From Dulcicalothrix desertica PCC 7102 (lineage in GTDB: Bacteria; Cyanobacteriota; Cyanobacteriia; Cyanobacteriales; Nostocaceae), in contig NZ_RSCL01000003.1 of the NCBI RefSeq assembly GCF_003991905.1, positions 375,516 to 439,515 on the forward strand: 64,000 nt of DNA, given 5' to 3'. Below the pieces are notes generated by a model that saw nothing but the letters and a program-made list of their open reading frames with translations, had not been told where the DNA came from and did not search any database. Both the position numbers and the translations under genes were made by a program. How positions within the stretch are numbered: the first letter of the stretch is position 1; the number at the start of each line of letters is the position of its first letter. Below are positions 7,444 to 17,176 of the stretch, one piece after another.

Positions 7444-10302
7444 TTAATTTGCTTTTACGCGAACGTGGAAAGACCGGATAATACGTATCCAACGGTTTTC
7501 TGGGGTGTAGTAGCCAACTTCAGCAATGTAGTCGCGGTTACTAACAGGAATATTGATGTGCTTATCAAAATCGTTTTCGTCGCAAACGTATTCCTGGGTT
7601 GCGTGCGGTTGTTGATAGTCGATATCTAAGTTTGTTGAGTCGTGGACTCGTAACATAAATCTACGTCCACCTTGGTCACGTGCAGCTTGTTTATAATCGG
7701 GTGAGATTTCCCAATATGCATAAGCATTTTGAGAGTTACGTGGCACAAGTATTATTTGACATGTTTTGGCTGCTAATGTTAGGCGCCTGTTACCATTACC
7801 AAACGTGTATGAAGTTTCGTTGGTGTCTGTAGTTTCTTGAGTAGCGTTGGTATCTTTTTTATCTTTGGTTTCTTTGCTACCATTGGTGTCGAAAGCTTTA
7901 GTCACGCTTCCTACGGCAACTGCACCCGCACCCGCAACTGCACTACCTATTTGTGCTGCTCTATCGAACCAACTCAAAGTAGTCTTAGTACCATTCGTAC
8001 CATTAGCCCCATTAGTCCCATTAGTTCCATTTTCTACAATGTTTCCTGTAGATGATTTATCAGGGGTAATAAAAGTTGTACTAATTATATTAGTGCCATT
8101 TTCTACTTTGTCTTCTCTCCGTGATGTTTCAACAACGGCGCCTTCACTTATATCGCTTGTATCATTAGTATCCGACTCGAAAACTGGCGGCAAAGATGAT
8201 ATTCTTACAGGCTCCGATGTTTTGACTTTTAGCCAGCTACCATCGTCTCGAATATAACCAAGCTGTGCGACATAATCACGGTTGCTTTGTGGAATATGAA
8301 TATGCAAATCGTTGTTTGAACCACATTCGTACTGTGTTACTGGCTCAATTCCATTTAAATTAATATCGGCTACATCTGTATTATTTACTACGTCTGTAAC
8401 ATCGTAAAGGCGAAGTCCAAGTTTACGTCCACCAAGTGTGATAAAATCTGCTTTGCGCTCGGCTGGTATTTCCCAGTAAGCATAAGCTTCGTCTTTGGTG
8501 CGCTGTACAAGAATGACTTGAACGTTGTCCACATTTGTGGAATTTGTTATGGAATTTGTATCCTCGTAAGGATTTACTGTATCTAAAATATCTACAGCAC
8601 TTGCAGCATTACAAGGCTTTTGAATTTCAGTTTGCGACTGACGATTTATATTGAGTAGACTTAATAGTCCTACTCCTGAAGCTGCGGCGCCAGCTAAACC
8701 CATTACCCCATTACCAGCTTTTTCTGGTACACCATCATTTTGATCATCATTACCCCATAGCGATGCTGCTTGTAACTGTTCGGCGGTTGGCGCCACTGGA
8801 GCTTCCATATCTGCTGCGACACGAACGTGTGGAGAACTAGCAACTTTATACCAGCCATCATCAGTTGTGGGATAACCAATTTCAGCATAATAGTCACGGT
8901 TTGCTGCTGGAATGGGAACGTGTAAATCTGGTTCGCGTTCTACACAATTCAATTCGTGGACGAGTGTGGCAGGATGTAAATCAGTATCGGTATTAGTAAC
9001 ATCGTATAAACGCATTTTTAAACCACGTCTACCTTGTCGTCGCAAATCTTCTTGGACATCATGAGGAATTTCCCAATATGCATATGCGCTTTGAGTATTA
9101 CGCGGTGTTAAAATCATCCGACTTTCACCTAGTTTCGCCACAGGTGTAACAGGCGCCACAGGTGTAACAGGCGTAACAGGTGCAACAGTATTTACAAATG
9201 TGCTATTAGGTGTACTATCAGGTTTTCTCGTTAACCACCAAAGTCCACCTCCAAGTATTCCTATAAGTGGTAATAACCAAAGGAAATCTTTATCTGATGA
9301 TACGGGTGTTGGTTCTGTAACGGCGCCGGGTGCATTAGCAACAGTCGTATTTTGTTTATTTGTATTTGCTTTGTTGGAAGTTGCCGCAGTCTCTTTTGGT
9401 GCTGGTGCATTTTGGGGAGCAACTACAGTAGCTGCTCTCGCTTGCTCGACAACTTTTTGATTTTGACTTGCTGTTGCGAAACCTAAAAACGCTTGTACTG
9501 CGGACGTTGGTTTTTCGCCTTTGTATACATATGCTAAAGGTTGTGAGAAAGGATAGCGTGGGTCAGTTGGTAAAACATTGTGCATTGGCACGATTCGCAC
9601 GTTGGAATTTTTCACAACTTGGTCGGCAATTGCATACCCAATACCATCTTTACCCAATGCTTTAATTACAGCAGCAGTACTATCTTCTTTTACCGTTACC
9701 GCATTGGCGCCAGCTGTGAGCGGTGCGTTCTTAAATACTGGATAATTTTGAAATGCTTTTCGAGTATCGCTAGTTTCCGGACGGTCAACCAAGCGAATTT
9801 TTCCTTTACCTAATTTGAGTTGGGACAAGTCAGTTGCTTGCCCCCGAAAAATTTGAGCAAACTGGTTAATTGTAATACTCGCTTTCAGTGGATTATCTTT
9901 ACTGACAAACGTGGCTATTTTATTACGTGCCACAGGTACAGCAACCAAACCCTTCGCTTTTTCCGCATCAGTTAGCGGACGACCAATAGATCCTAAATCA
10001 GCTTTACCATCTAAAACTGCTTTCAAAGCTGCATCAGTTCCATTGTAGGCAGTCTTGACTTCGGTCTTAGGAAACTGACTTTTAAAATTCTTCGCCAGAG
10101 CATCATTAATTTTCATCATGCTGCTCGAACCGTTAATTCTTACCACTGTTCCGTCTTTAACCGTTTTCGGCAATGGGAAAGTTCCCTGTGTCGAAGATTG
10201 AGCAACAGTAGGAGAAATTTGAGTAGTAGTAGCTACTGGTACACTAGCACTCAATATTAGCAATACCGCCAACGCGGATAAAGAACCCTTTTTATCAGCC
10301 AC
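7444..10302 (-). CDS. PstS-like substrate-binding domain fused to three DUF4912 domains
   Basis: A 952-residue protein. An N-terminal signal-like segment (LSALAVLLILSASVPVA) precedes a periplasmic binding-protein domain of the PstS type (about 45-300; GSSSMMKINDALAKNF, AYNGTDAALKAVLDGKADLGSIGRPL). A Thr/Ala linker and a transmembrane helix follow (FLWLLPLIGILGGGLWWL, about 339-356). Three DUF4912 domains come next at about 393-497, 590-700 and 847-952. Each repeats the pattern ILVPRN..AYAYWEI...LRLYDVT...H(I/V)P..NRDY.A.(I/L)GY. In the linker before the last copy, Asn-Gly-Thr repeats are present. Topology suggests external phosphate-like ligand binding coupled to DUF4912 repeats on the other side of the membrane; this is inference. 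Likely co-transcribed with the DUF937-like gene. Confidence 0.85.
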   Translation of the reverse strand: MADKKGSLSALAVLLILSASVPVATTTQISPTVAQSSTQGTFPLPKTVKDGTVVRINGSSSMMKINDALAKNFKSQFPKTEVKTAYNGTDAALKAVLDGKADLGSIGRPLTDAEKAKGLVAVPVARNKIATFVSKDNPLKASITINQFAQIFRGQATDLSQLKLGKGKIRLVDRPETSDTRKAFQNYPVFKNAPLTAGANAVTVKEDSTAAVIKALGKDGIGYAIADQVVKNSNVRIVPMHNVLPTDPRYPFSQPLAYVYKGEKPTSAVQAFLGFATASQNQKVVEQARAATVVAPQNAPAPKETAATSNKANTNKQNTTVANAPGAVTEPTPVSSDKDFLWLLPLIGILGGGLWWLTRKPDSTPNSTFVNTVAPVTPVTPVAPVTPVAKLGESRMILTPRNTQSAYAYWEIPHDVQEDLRRQGRRGLKMRLYDVTNTDTDLHPATLVHELNCVEREPDLHVPIPAANRDYYAEIGYPTTDDGWYKVASSPHVRVAADMEAPVAPTAEQLQAASLWGNDDQNDGVPEKAGNGVMGLAGAAASGVGLLSLLNINRQSQTEIQKPCNAASAVDILDTVNPYEDTNSITNSTNVDNVQVILVQRTKDEAYAYWEIPAERKADFITLGGRKLGLRLYDVTDVVNNTDVADINLNGIEPVTQYECGSNNDLHIHIPQSNRDYVAQLGYIRDDGSWLKVKTSEPVRISSLPPVFESDTNDTSDISEGAVVETSRREDKVENGTNIISTTFITPDKSSTGNIVENGTNGTNGANGTNGTKTTLSWFDRAAQIGSAVAGAGAVAVGSVTKAFDTNGSKETKDKKDTNATQETTDTNETSYTFGNGNRRLTLAAKTCQIILVPRNSQNAYAYWEISPDYKQAARDQGGRRFMLRVHDSTNLDIDYQQPHATQEYVCDENDFDKHINIPVSNRDYIAEVGYYTPENRWIRIIRSFHVRVKAN

Positions 10303-10626
10303 GCTTACAGTCGCTCCTCTTTCACTTTCAAACGTTAATTTTGAACTAATAGCCGATATGGAACTTAATACAACCGCGTATTAAAAAAACTTTATTGCTG
10401 ATTTAACCAAAAAACATCAAAGTTACGCAAGTCACATTGAAAATAGCGCGCCCATCTCCTGAATGCGCGATTTAGTCACCCCTTATACATTTCACAAGAT
10501 TCTTTTAATACATCAAGCTATAAATTACAGCTATATTTTTATTTATTCACATTTAGTATAAAAAGTTTACCTATCTGTAACAATCTTTACCGTGGGTTGG
10601 GTGACAACCTAACCCCAAATCATCTA
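10303..10626. other. Intergenic, no gene seen
   Basis: A/T-rich gap between two minus-strand genes. I see no ORF, RNA or repeat that I can support. It is the place where a zinc-permease gene would be expected if the uptake operon were complete. Confidence 0.6.
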
Positions 10627-11367
10627 TCAATGCTGATGGTGATAGCGAGTGAAAGACGGGCCATATGTAGCCAGAAGGTTTTCTTGTGACAGCGCAAATT
10701 CAGGTGTACCACTGCAAACAACTGTCTGGTTAAGACAAATAACGCGGTCACAATTTTGGTTCACCATATCAATATCGTGAGAAACTTGTAAAATCGTCCA
10801 ACCCTGTTCTTGTTTGATTTGATTGAGTAAAGTATAAAATTCTGCTGTTCCCTGTGCATCAACCCCAGCAAAAGCTTCATCTAAAACCAATAGCTGACGC
10901 GGCGCCACCAAACAGTAAGCTAGTAGTACACGCTTAAACTGTCCTCCGCTTAGTGTTCCAATAGCTTGATTTCGTAAATGTAATGCATCAGTTCGCATTA
11001 AAGCTTGTTCAACAGCAGCAAGTTTATTTGCCCAAGACCCCTTTTTTGTCCACCCCAAAGCAACCAACTCAAACACCGAAATCGGAAAACTGCGGTCAAA
11101 TATAAAATTTTGTGGCATGTATCCAATTTGCTGTCGCAAATGCCCTAAACGTGTAATTGGGCGCCCAAAAATTTGAATGCTACCGCTACTACGAGGAATT
11201 AAATCTAAAACTGCTTGTACTAATGTACTTTTTCCGGCGCCGTTTGGCCCGACTATTGCGGTATTAGTTCCCGGTTCAAGTTGAAACGAAACATCGCGAA
11301 GCGCAAGATATTTTCCTAAATAAACAGTTAAACCTTCGACTTTAAGAATAGGGATATTACTTATCAT
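10627..11367 (-). CDS. Zinc/manganese ABC transporter ATP-binding protein (ZnuC-like)
   Basis: An ABC ATPase of about 246 residues that would power metal import through an inner-membrane permease. Walker A is GPNGAGKST (about 40-48), the signature TLSGGQFKRVLLAYCL and Walker B LLVLDEAFAGVD follow, and the H-loop is QVSHD. I prefer the ATG at 11367 (MISNIPILKVEG), where homology should begin, over an upstream start at 11406. It follows the zinc-binding protein gene by about 125 bases on the same strand, so the pair is probably one Zur-controlled unit. Unusually, no permease gene follows; the next gene downstream is the unrelated PstS-DUF4912 fusion. Confidence 0.9.
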   Translation of the reverse strand: MISNIPILKVEGLTVYLGKYLALRDVSFQLEPGTNTAIVGPNGAGKSTLVQAVLDLIPRSSGSIQIFGRPITRLGHLRQQIGYMPQNFIFDRSFPISVFELVALGWTKKGSWANKLAAVEQALMRTDALHLRNQAIGTLSGGQFKRVLLAYCLVAPRQLLVLDEAFAGVDAQGTAEFYTLLNQIKQEQGWTILQVSHDIDMVNQNCDRVICLNQTVVCSGTPEFALSQENLLATYGPSFTRYHHQH

Positions 11368-11492
11368 TAGTGATAAATTTATAACTAAAAGAACACAGAA
11401 CAGCAATAAAATAGTAAGCGCGAGTAACCGTTCAGGGGCGCCTACTTGTATAAAGATATGTTTTAGAAGTCAGATTAAAGTTTGACGTTTAG

Positions 11493-12533
11493 TTACTTAC
11501 AAGCCGATTGTAAATTTTCTAAATTTGATTTCATCGATTTGAAATAACTTTGTGGGTCGTTATCACCTGCTTCTAAAGAGCTAATTTCACGAAGTGTTAA
11601 ATTTAAATCTTTAGATAAACTAGCAAGTAATTTATTATCAGTCCCAGGTTCATTAAACAATGCTTTCACATTGTACTTTTTCACGGTGTTCACTACCTTC
11701 TGTACGTCAGATGGCGCCAGTTGGTCTTCTGGTACTTCTACTACGGCTACTTGTTTCAAGTTATACCGTTGTGCTAAATATGGGTAAGCATCATGGAAAG
11801 TTATAAAAGTACAATTAGGAGTTTTTTGCAATTCCTGTTGGAATTCGTTGTGTAAATCATCAAGTTGCTTTATATAAGCTGCTGCATTCGCTTCATACGT
11901 TGCTTTATTCGCAGGGTCAGCAACAATTAATGCATCACGAATATTGGTAACTTGCTGTTTTGCTAATACTGGGTCTAACCAAACATGGGGGTTTCCTGCT
12001 GAATGCTCATGGTCATGGTCGTGTCCTTTACCTTTAACAGGTTCCACAACTGGAGAAATTTCATTCAATGCTTTAATGCCCTTGCTTGCGTCAACTTGCT
12101 TTAAATTGGCATTTTGAGCATTTTTGACTGTATCTTCCAGAAACTCTTCTAACCCCAATCCATTTTTTATCAAAACGTTTGCTGTTGCAATTGCTTTAAC
12201 GTTTTCTGGTGTTGCCTGGTAATCATGTACTTCTGTACCAGGTGGAATTAAAATTTCCACCTCTGCTGCATCCCCAGCAACTGCTTTTGTAAACCAGTAC
12301 ATCGGTAAAAATGTTGCCACTGCCTTTATTCTGGGCTTTCCTGGGTCTGTTGTTGGTGTTGCAGTCGTTGGAGGTGATGTCTCTGTAGTTACTTGGTTAT
12401 TATTGGTTTGACTACAAGCTGCTGTAGTGAGCAGTACCAATAACGCTAACAGCGATATCGCGCCCCCTTTAACCTTGCTACTGCTTTTGCTACTTATCTT
12501 GTACAATTTTCTTGGCGCCTTATTACATTCCAT
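11493..12533 (-). CDS. Zinc ABC transporter substrate-binding lipoprotein (ZnuA-like)
   Basis: A cluster 9 (ZnuA/TroA) metal-binding protein of about 346 residues that captures Zn2+ in the periplasm. The lipoprotein signal is GGAISLLALLVLLTTAAC. Family motifs include FLPMYWFTKAVAGD, PPGTEVHDYQATP with a ligand His, the His-rich loop GHDHDHEH, NPHVWLDP and TFHDAYPYLAQRY. I chose ATG 12533. The frame also runs up to a TTG at 12572 and an ATG at 12560, but a Zur-like operator lies only 17-28 bases upstream of those, leaving little room for a promoter and leader. Partner ATPase lies directly downstream. Confidence 0.9.
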   Translation of the reverse strand: MECNKAPRKLYKISSKSSSKVKGGAISLLALLVLLTTAACSQTNNNQVTTETSPPTTATPTTDPGKPRIKAVATFLPMYWFTKAVAGDAAEVEILIPPGTEVHDYQATPENVKAIATANVLIKNGLGLEEFLEDTVKNAQNANLKQVDASKGIKALNEISPVVEPVKGKGHDHDHEHSAGNPHVWLDPVLAKQQVTNIRDALIVADPANKATYEANAAAYIKQLDDLHNEFQQELQKTPNCTFITFHDAYPYLAQRYNLKQVAVVEVPEDQLAPSDVQKVVNTVKKYNVKALFNEPGTDNKLLASLSKDLNLTLREISSLEAGDNDPQSYFKSMKSNLENLQSACK

Positions 12534-12587
12534 AAAACACAAACTACCCTCAAGCCACATTTTTCTTGACAATTAAGTTACTATAGT

Positions 12588-12609
12588 ATGATAATGATTC
12601 TCGTTATTG
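12588..12609 (-). promoter_or_regulatory. Zur/Fur-type operator
   Basis: The imperfect palindrome TGATAATGATTCTCGTTATT matches the Zur/Fur-box pattern TGATAATgATTATCAtTA. It overlaps the region where the promoter of the zinc-binding protein gene should lie, with a TACTAT/TATAGT-like -10 next to it. Zinc-replete Zur would be expected to repress here. Zur, not Fur, is inferred from the gene it precedes. Confidence 0.75.
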
Positions 12610-12936
12610 GTTTATATTGTAACTAAAAGTCGGTACTAATGTCAATTGCGATTAGTCACAATTGCATTAAGTTGACACGGTTATGACATTGTTGAGGTTA
12701 AGAATCTAGATTTTTTATTAAGTAAACCAATAAGTATTGGTTAAAACTTGATAATGCCTATGCAAATATTGTAGGACTTGTACACAGAAACCTGGTTTCT
12801 ACCCAAAATCGTGTTTTTATTACAAATTATCGACCAAGAAACCAGGTTTCTAGGATTTTTGCGTAAGTCCTGTATTGTTGTATTTAATTCAACAACTTAA
12901 TAGTAGTATTAATAGTAATTATCAATTGTGTGAGGA
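12610..12936. other. Intergenic between zinc uptake genes and porin
   Basis: It holds one copy of the 66-bp AGAAACC-type repeat (listed separately). Apart from that and A/T-rich DNA that may contain two divergent promoters, I see nothing I can support. Confidence 0.6.
12786..12851. repeat. 66-bp repeat with 15-bp AGAAACCxGGTTTCT ends
   Basis: The ends are AGAAACCTGGTTTCT (12786-12800) and AGAAACCAGGTTTCT (12837-12851). The inner part shares AATCGTG...TTTTATTACAA with the copy at 46868-46932, so it is a family of short elements and not just a hairpin. Confidence 0.85.
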
Positions 12937-12942
12937 GTGAAC

Positions 12943-14577
12943 GTGAAAAATATCTGGTTTCGAGCAGCTAGCCCTGTTGCTTTGGCTACAGTCTTAGCCA
13001 TGAACTCCACTGCGTTTGGGGAAGAAGTCAAGCAGTTGCAGCAAGTCGAAGTATCTCAGATTGCAACTCCAGTCGAACTAACTGGAAGTACTTCAACAGA
13101 GGTAATGTCGCAAGTAACATCGGTATCGCAGTTCTCGGATGTACAGCCAACAGACTGGGCATTCCAAGCGTTACAGTCGTTAGTAGAACGTTACGGTTGT
13201 ATAGCGGGTTATCCGAATGGGACTTATCGTGGGAACCGCGCGTTGACACGATATGAATTTGCGGCAGGTTTAAATGCCTGTTTGGATAGAGTTAATGAAC
13301 TGATTGCAACAGCTACGGCAGATTTGGTCAGAAAAGAAGATTTAGATGTAATAGTTAGACTACAAGAAGAGTACAAAGCAGAACTTGCAACACTGCGGGG
13401 ACGTGTTGATGCGGTTGAAGCAAAAACAGCTGAATTAGAGGCAAATCAATTCTCAACTACAACTAAACTACAAGGGTCAGTAGTTGCAGTGTTCAGCGAT
13501 GTTTTTAGTGGTGATAATGTTAATGGTGTTCGTCCCACAGATAACAACACTACTTTTGGCGCCCGTACTCGTGTTGAATTCGTCACTAGTTTTACGGGTA
13601 AAGATGAGTTGCTGACGCGACTTCAGGCAAACAATATTTTAGGTCCCGACATTGGTACTCCCGAAGGAAACTTGTTCTTTGTAGGAGAAGACGGCAATAA
13701 TAATGTTGCTCTCGATGCGCTCGTATACGCATTTAATCCTGGTGAAAATACAGAGATAAAATTAATAGCCAATGCTGGCGCCGCCGACGATGTGACGAAC
13801 ACGCTCAATATATTTGATGGAGATGGAAGCTATGGCGCCTTATCGAGCTTTGGTACTCGTAACCCAATTTATTACCAGGTAAACGGCGCCGGAGCAGCCT
13901 TTAATCAAAACTTTGGTGACTTTTTAACACTATCGTTGGGTTACTTAGCAGGGGCAAACAACGACCCCACACCCAGAAATGGGTTATTTGACGGTTCGTA
14001 TGCAGCTCTTGCACAGCTAGTTGTAAAACCATCTGAGCGTATTAGTGTTGGTTTTACTTACATAAATGCTTATAGGCAACCGTTTCTTGCAGGTAGTAAT
14101 GCTGCGACTTTAAATGTCGCCTCACCATTAGATGGAACAACGGTACTTGGTGAAGAAGTGCCATTTAATACAAGTTCATACGGTGTGCAAGCATCAATAG
14201 GTATCAGCGACAAAATTGTCTTAGGTGGTTGGGCAGGTTACAGTAATGCGCGTAACATGGCAACTACAGCAGCTTTCCCAGACCGTGGAAGCGCTGAAAT
14301 TTGGAACTGGGCTGTTACACTCGGCTTACCCGATTTTGGTAAAAAAGGTAACTTAGCAGGCATTATATTCGGTATGGAACCGAGAGTTACACGTTCAACG
14401 ATTGATGGACTAACCAGAGACCAAGATACTTCTTACCACATCGAGGCTTTTTATCAATATCAAGTTTCCGACAACATCACCATTACTCCTGGTGTCATTT
14501 GGTTAACGGCGCCCGACCACAACAGTAATAACGATTCCACTGTTATAGGCGCCCTGCGAACCACCTTCACCTTCTAG
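12943..14577 (+). CDS. SLH-domain OprB-type outer-membrane porin
   Basis: A cyanobacterial porin of about 544 residues. A signal peptide (VALATVLAMNSTAFG) is followed by an SLH domain at about 65-115 (FSDVQPTDWAFQALQSLVERY...GYPNGTYRGNRALTRYEFAAGLN), which anchors the protein to peptidoglycan. A coiled-coil stretch (about 135-175) leads into an OprB-like beta barrel ending in aromatic LRTTFTF, as expected for barrel assembly. The start is GTG 12943, spaced correctly after GAGGAG; a GTG at 12937 overlaps that site. Such porins pass small solutes, including inorganic ions, and Yfr1-type sRNA elsewhere represses porin mRNAs. The neighbouring zinc genes are divergent. Confidence 0.9.
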   Translation: MKNIWFRAASPVALATVLAMNSTAFGEEVKQLQQVEVSQIATPVELTGSTSTEVMSQVTSVSQFSDVQPTDWAFQALQSLVERYGCIAGYPNGTYRGNRALTRYEFAAGLNACLDRVNELIATATADLVRKEDLDVIVRLQEEYKAELATLRGRVDAVEAKTAELEANQFSTTTKLQGSVVAVFSDVFSGDNVNGVRPTDNNTTFGARTRVEFVTSFTGKDELLTRLQANNILGPDIGTPEGNLFFVGEDGNNNVALDALVYAFNPGENTEIKLIANAGAADDVTNTLNIFDGDGSYGALSSFGTRNPIYYQVNGAGAAFNQNFGDFLTLSLGYLAGANNDPTPRNGLFDGSYAALAQLVVKPSERISVGFTYINAYRQPFLAGSNAATLNVASPLDGTTVLGEEVPFNTSSYGVQASIGISDKIVLGGWAGYSNARNMATTAAFPDRGSAEIWNWAVTLGLPDFGKKGNLAGIIFGMEPRVTRSTIDGLTRDQDTSYHIEAFYQYQVSDNITITPGVIWLTAPDHNSNNDSTVIGALRTTFTF

Positions 14578-14587
14578 CAACACACCC

Positions 14588-14640
14588 TTGTAGCACAGGC
14601 ATCCCTGCCTGTGTATTCTTGCCTGTGTATTCTTACCTAT
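14588..14640. repeat. Dispersed CAGGCATCCCTGCCTG-type repeat
   Basis: A CTTGTAGCACAGGCATCCC variant of the family seen across the window, followed by a short internal duplication of TTCTTGCCTGTGTA. It lies directly behind the porin stop. Confidence 0.7.
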
Positions 14641-14983
14641 GCTGTTATTCTTTCTTTACAAAAATTTACTTTTATTAATAAACCTCAATAAATATACTTA
14701 GGTAATATAACTGAATATGTATTACAAGTTTACAAAATCCTATCTAAAATTCAGTAGTAATTGTGATAAGATGATGACTATATACAAATAAAAAAAGATG
14801 ACCAGTCTACCACAACCGGTCACATATATGTTCGTCATCTTCTCGAAAGAGTTTATCCGGTTGCACGTTCCCAAAACGCAACAGGATGTTTTTCAATTAA
14901 ATATTGTAACAGGCAGCACAGATTTTTAGTTGACTTTTGAGAAAAAAAGTTAGACGCACTGGAAATTGTGCTGTTTTGTTGTT
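14641..14983. other. Convergent gap with a structured hairpin
   Basis: Non-coding gap between porin and rqcH. At 14795-14841 AAGATGAC and GTCATCTT form an outer stem and GACC/GGTC an inner stem. An A-run lies on the left side, so it could act as a terminator for the minus-strand rqcH transcript, though the location is about 140 bases past its stop. Nothing else is recognised. Confidence 0.5.
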
Positions 14984-16705
14984 TTACCTGATTTTTTGGG
15001 GTTGTCCCCAGATAATACGCTCATTCTTGTAAATGGCAATTCCTGGTTTGGCGCCTTTAGGTTTGTAGACGTGCTTTGGTTGAGTATACACTACAGGAAC
15101 CTGTTCACTTTGACGCGCACGGCTATAGTAAGCTGCGAGGTTAGCGGTGTGTTGTAAATCAACTTCATCAGGTACATTACCAGCTTGGAGACGTAAAAGC
15201 ACGTGACTGCCAGGAATTTCTTGAGTGTGGAACCATAAATCGTAATCATTTGCAAAGCGAAAAGTCAGTTGGTCGTTTTGACGGTTGTTACGACCGATTA
15301 AAACTTCAAGTCCACCCGGAGTCTGGAAACGTCTAAAGTTAATATCTTTACTTTTATCATTGCTGCGACTGCGGTAGCCTGTATCTTCAAGGTATTTTTG
15401 AGAGACAAGCTCATCACGAATTTCTTCGAGGGTTTCCAAATCTTCGCTAGTTGAATAACTTTCAATTTGAGAAACAGCAGCTTCAACTTGTTCCAAATAC
15501 TCAATTTCGGCTTCTACATCGGCAAGTAACGGTTCTACAGCACCACGGGCACGCTTCAGCTTTTGATGCTGTTTATAAAGCATTTGCGCGTTAATCACAG
15601 CATTTTTATCAGGTTCTAGGGGAATAGTAACAGGTTTGCCCGTCTCAAAATCATCCAACGTTATTTTATCCATTCCAGGCGCCCACTCATGTAGATACGC
15701 CATTAATAAATCAGCATAGTACCGATATTCATCTGCGCGTTCGCTTTGTGCCAACCTTTCTTTAAACGTGTTTGCCTTCTGCCGCAACTTCTCCAACAGA
15801 TTATTTAGCTTTTGCGTCAACTGATGCCGCAACTGCGAAAATATTAATTGATTAAACTCAGTTGTATAGTAATCATTTAATAGTTCTTGAGTACTATTTG
15901 CTTTTTTAATTCCACCCCAACCTAATACTGTATAACCAGACTCTAAATAAACTGGTTCAAACTGGTTAGCTTCGACTCGATGTAACCATTCTTGCCAACG
16001 TTGAAAGAATTTTTCCCACTCAAGAGTATTTAGTTTATCGGTAGTCGCATCCAAATCAATATTCGCTGCAACTAACATCGACTGTATTAACATCGGTGAA
16101 AGACCGCGATAATTTTTGAGCAACTGTTTTTTCAAGGCGCCAGGTACTAGACTTACCCGTTCATGCCAACGTTCAAAAGACTCATTCAAACTGGGGATAG
16201 TATTAGTCATACTGGGAGGCGCCTCATACATCTGCCCAGTCAATACTGTACGAACGCTCGATTGCTGTTGATTTACTTGATGTGCAGTAGTAATAATCTC
16301 ATTTTTGGCATTAGTAAGCACAACATTACTGTACTTACCCATGATTTCTATATATATATGATATACAGCATCTTCACCAGGGCGCCGAGCGAACTGTAAA
16401 TCAACAACTCGTTCCCAAGCAGCAATAGTTTCAACTTTAACAAGTGCCAAACCATTAAGCTGACTAACTAGCTGTTGACTAAAAGTAAAAGTATCAGGAA
16501 CTCTAGGAGGTGGAGAACCAATATGCAAACGCGCAGCTTGAGGATGCCAAGAAACCTCCAACCACCCCCGTCCCTTTAAAGTACGTAAAGCAATAGAAAT
16601 AGTATTGCGGTCACGCTGGTAAACTTGTTCAACGCGCGAGGGTATCCAAGTTTCGCGCAGTTCGTTACAAACCGCAGTGAGAGTAGTAAAGTCAAAAGAT
16701 TGCAC
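14984..16705 (-). CDS. rqcH: Ribosome quality-control protein RqcH (NFACT family)
   Basis: A 573-residue NFACT protein, the bacterial Rqc2/NEMF homologue. It binds obstructed 50S-peptidyl-tRNA complexes and adds Ala tails to mark stalled peptides. The NFACT-N region starts FDFTTLTAVCNELRETW, a long coiled coil spans about 280-440, and the NFACT-R domain near 460-560 has the diagnostic DLWFHTQEIPGSHVLLR block. The length fits cyanobacterial members. The start codon is GTG. It is convergent with the porin gene and has no operon partner. Older annotation would call it a fibronectin-binding protein. Confidence 0.92.
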   Translation of the reverse strand: MQSFDFTTLTAVCNELRETWIPSRVEQVYQRDRNTISIALRTLKGRGWLEVSWHPQAARLHIGSPPPRVPDTFTFSQQLVSQLNGLALVKVETIAAWERVVDLQFARRPGEDAVYHIYIEIMGKYSNVVLTNAKNEIITTAHQVNQQQSSVRTVLTGQMYEAPPSMTNTIPSLNESFERWHERVSLVPGALKKQLLKNYRGLSPMLIQSMLVAANIDLDATTDKLNTLEWEKFFQRWQEWLHRVEANQFEPVYLESGYTVLGWGGIKKANSTQELLNDYYTTEFNQLIFSQLRHQLTQKLNNLLEKLRQKANTFKERLAQSERADEYRYYADLLMAYLHEWAPGMDKITLDDFETGKPVTIPLEPDKNAVINAQMLYKQHQKLKRARGAVEPLLADVEAEIEYLEQVEAAVSQIESYSTSEDLETLEEIRDELVSQKYLEDTGYRSRSNDKSKDINFRRFQTPGGLEVLIGRNNRQNDQLTFRFANDYDLWFHTQEIPGSHVLLRLQAGNVPDEVDLQHTANLAAYYSRARQSEQVPVVYTQPKHVYKPKGAKPGIAIYKNERIIWGQPQKIR

Positions 16706-17176
16706 AGCGATTTGTCCGTTTACATCAACCTACAAACCCCAGTATAACAATCATTCTTATCACTCTTGTGGAACAGGCATCCCTGCCTGTTTATTCTCTC
16801 AATTGTCATGAGTCGGGCACGTTAACGCAGTTTTCCCGAAGGGTAGCATCTTAAAGATTCGCTTATAATACTATACTTAAATCACAAGCATCTTATTTGA
16901 CCACAAAGACACAGAGGGCACAGAGAGAGAATAATTGGCGCCTATAAAAGTTCAGGTATCATTCGTAAAATTCACGCATTATAGAGACAGAATTAACTCG
17001 GTCTCTAAATCTACGCATCTTTTATAATTGATCTAGGACTATGATATTCTCTCTGTACCTCTGTAGTAAATAGTAGTGGTTCATGCCATTATTTTTGGAG
17101 GTAAGAGGAATGAACCGCAAAGACGCAAAGAACGCAAAGGAAGAATTATTAAGATATAAACCACTACTTTAAAAAT
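16706..17176. other. Repeat-rich intergenic region
   Basis: It holds a CTTGTGGAACAGGCATCCC repeat (16764-16791), two ACCACAAAGACACAGAG / CCGCAAAGACGCAAAG repeats (16899-16930 and 17105-17141) and an imperfect TAGAGAC...GTCTCTA palindrome (about 16981-17008). No gene was found. Confidence 0.7.

Noticed and set aside
7837..8257. Plus-strand ORFs opposite the PstS-DUF4912 gene
   Set aside because: Their sequences are low-complexity mirrors of the Asn-Gly-Thr linker on the coding strand, and no motif or ribosome-binding site supports them.
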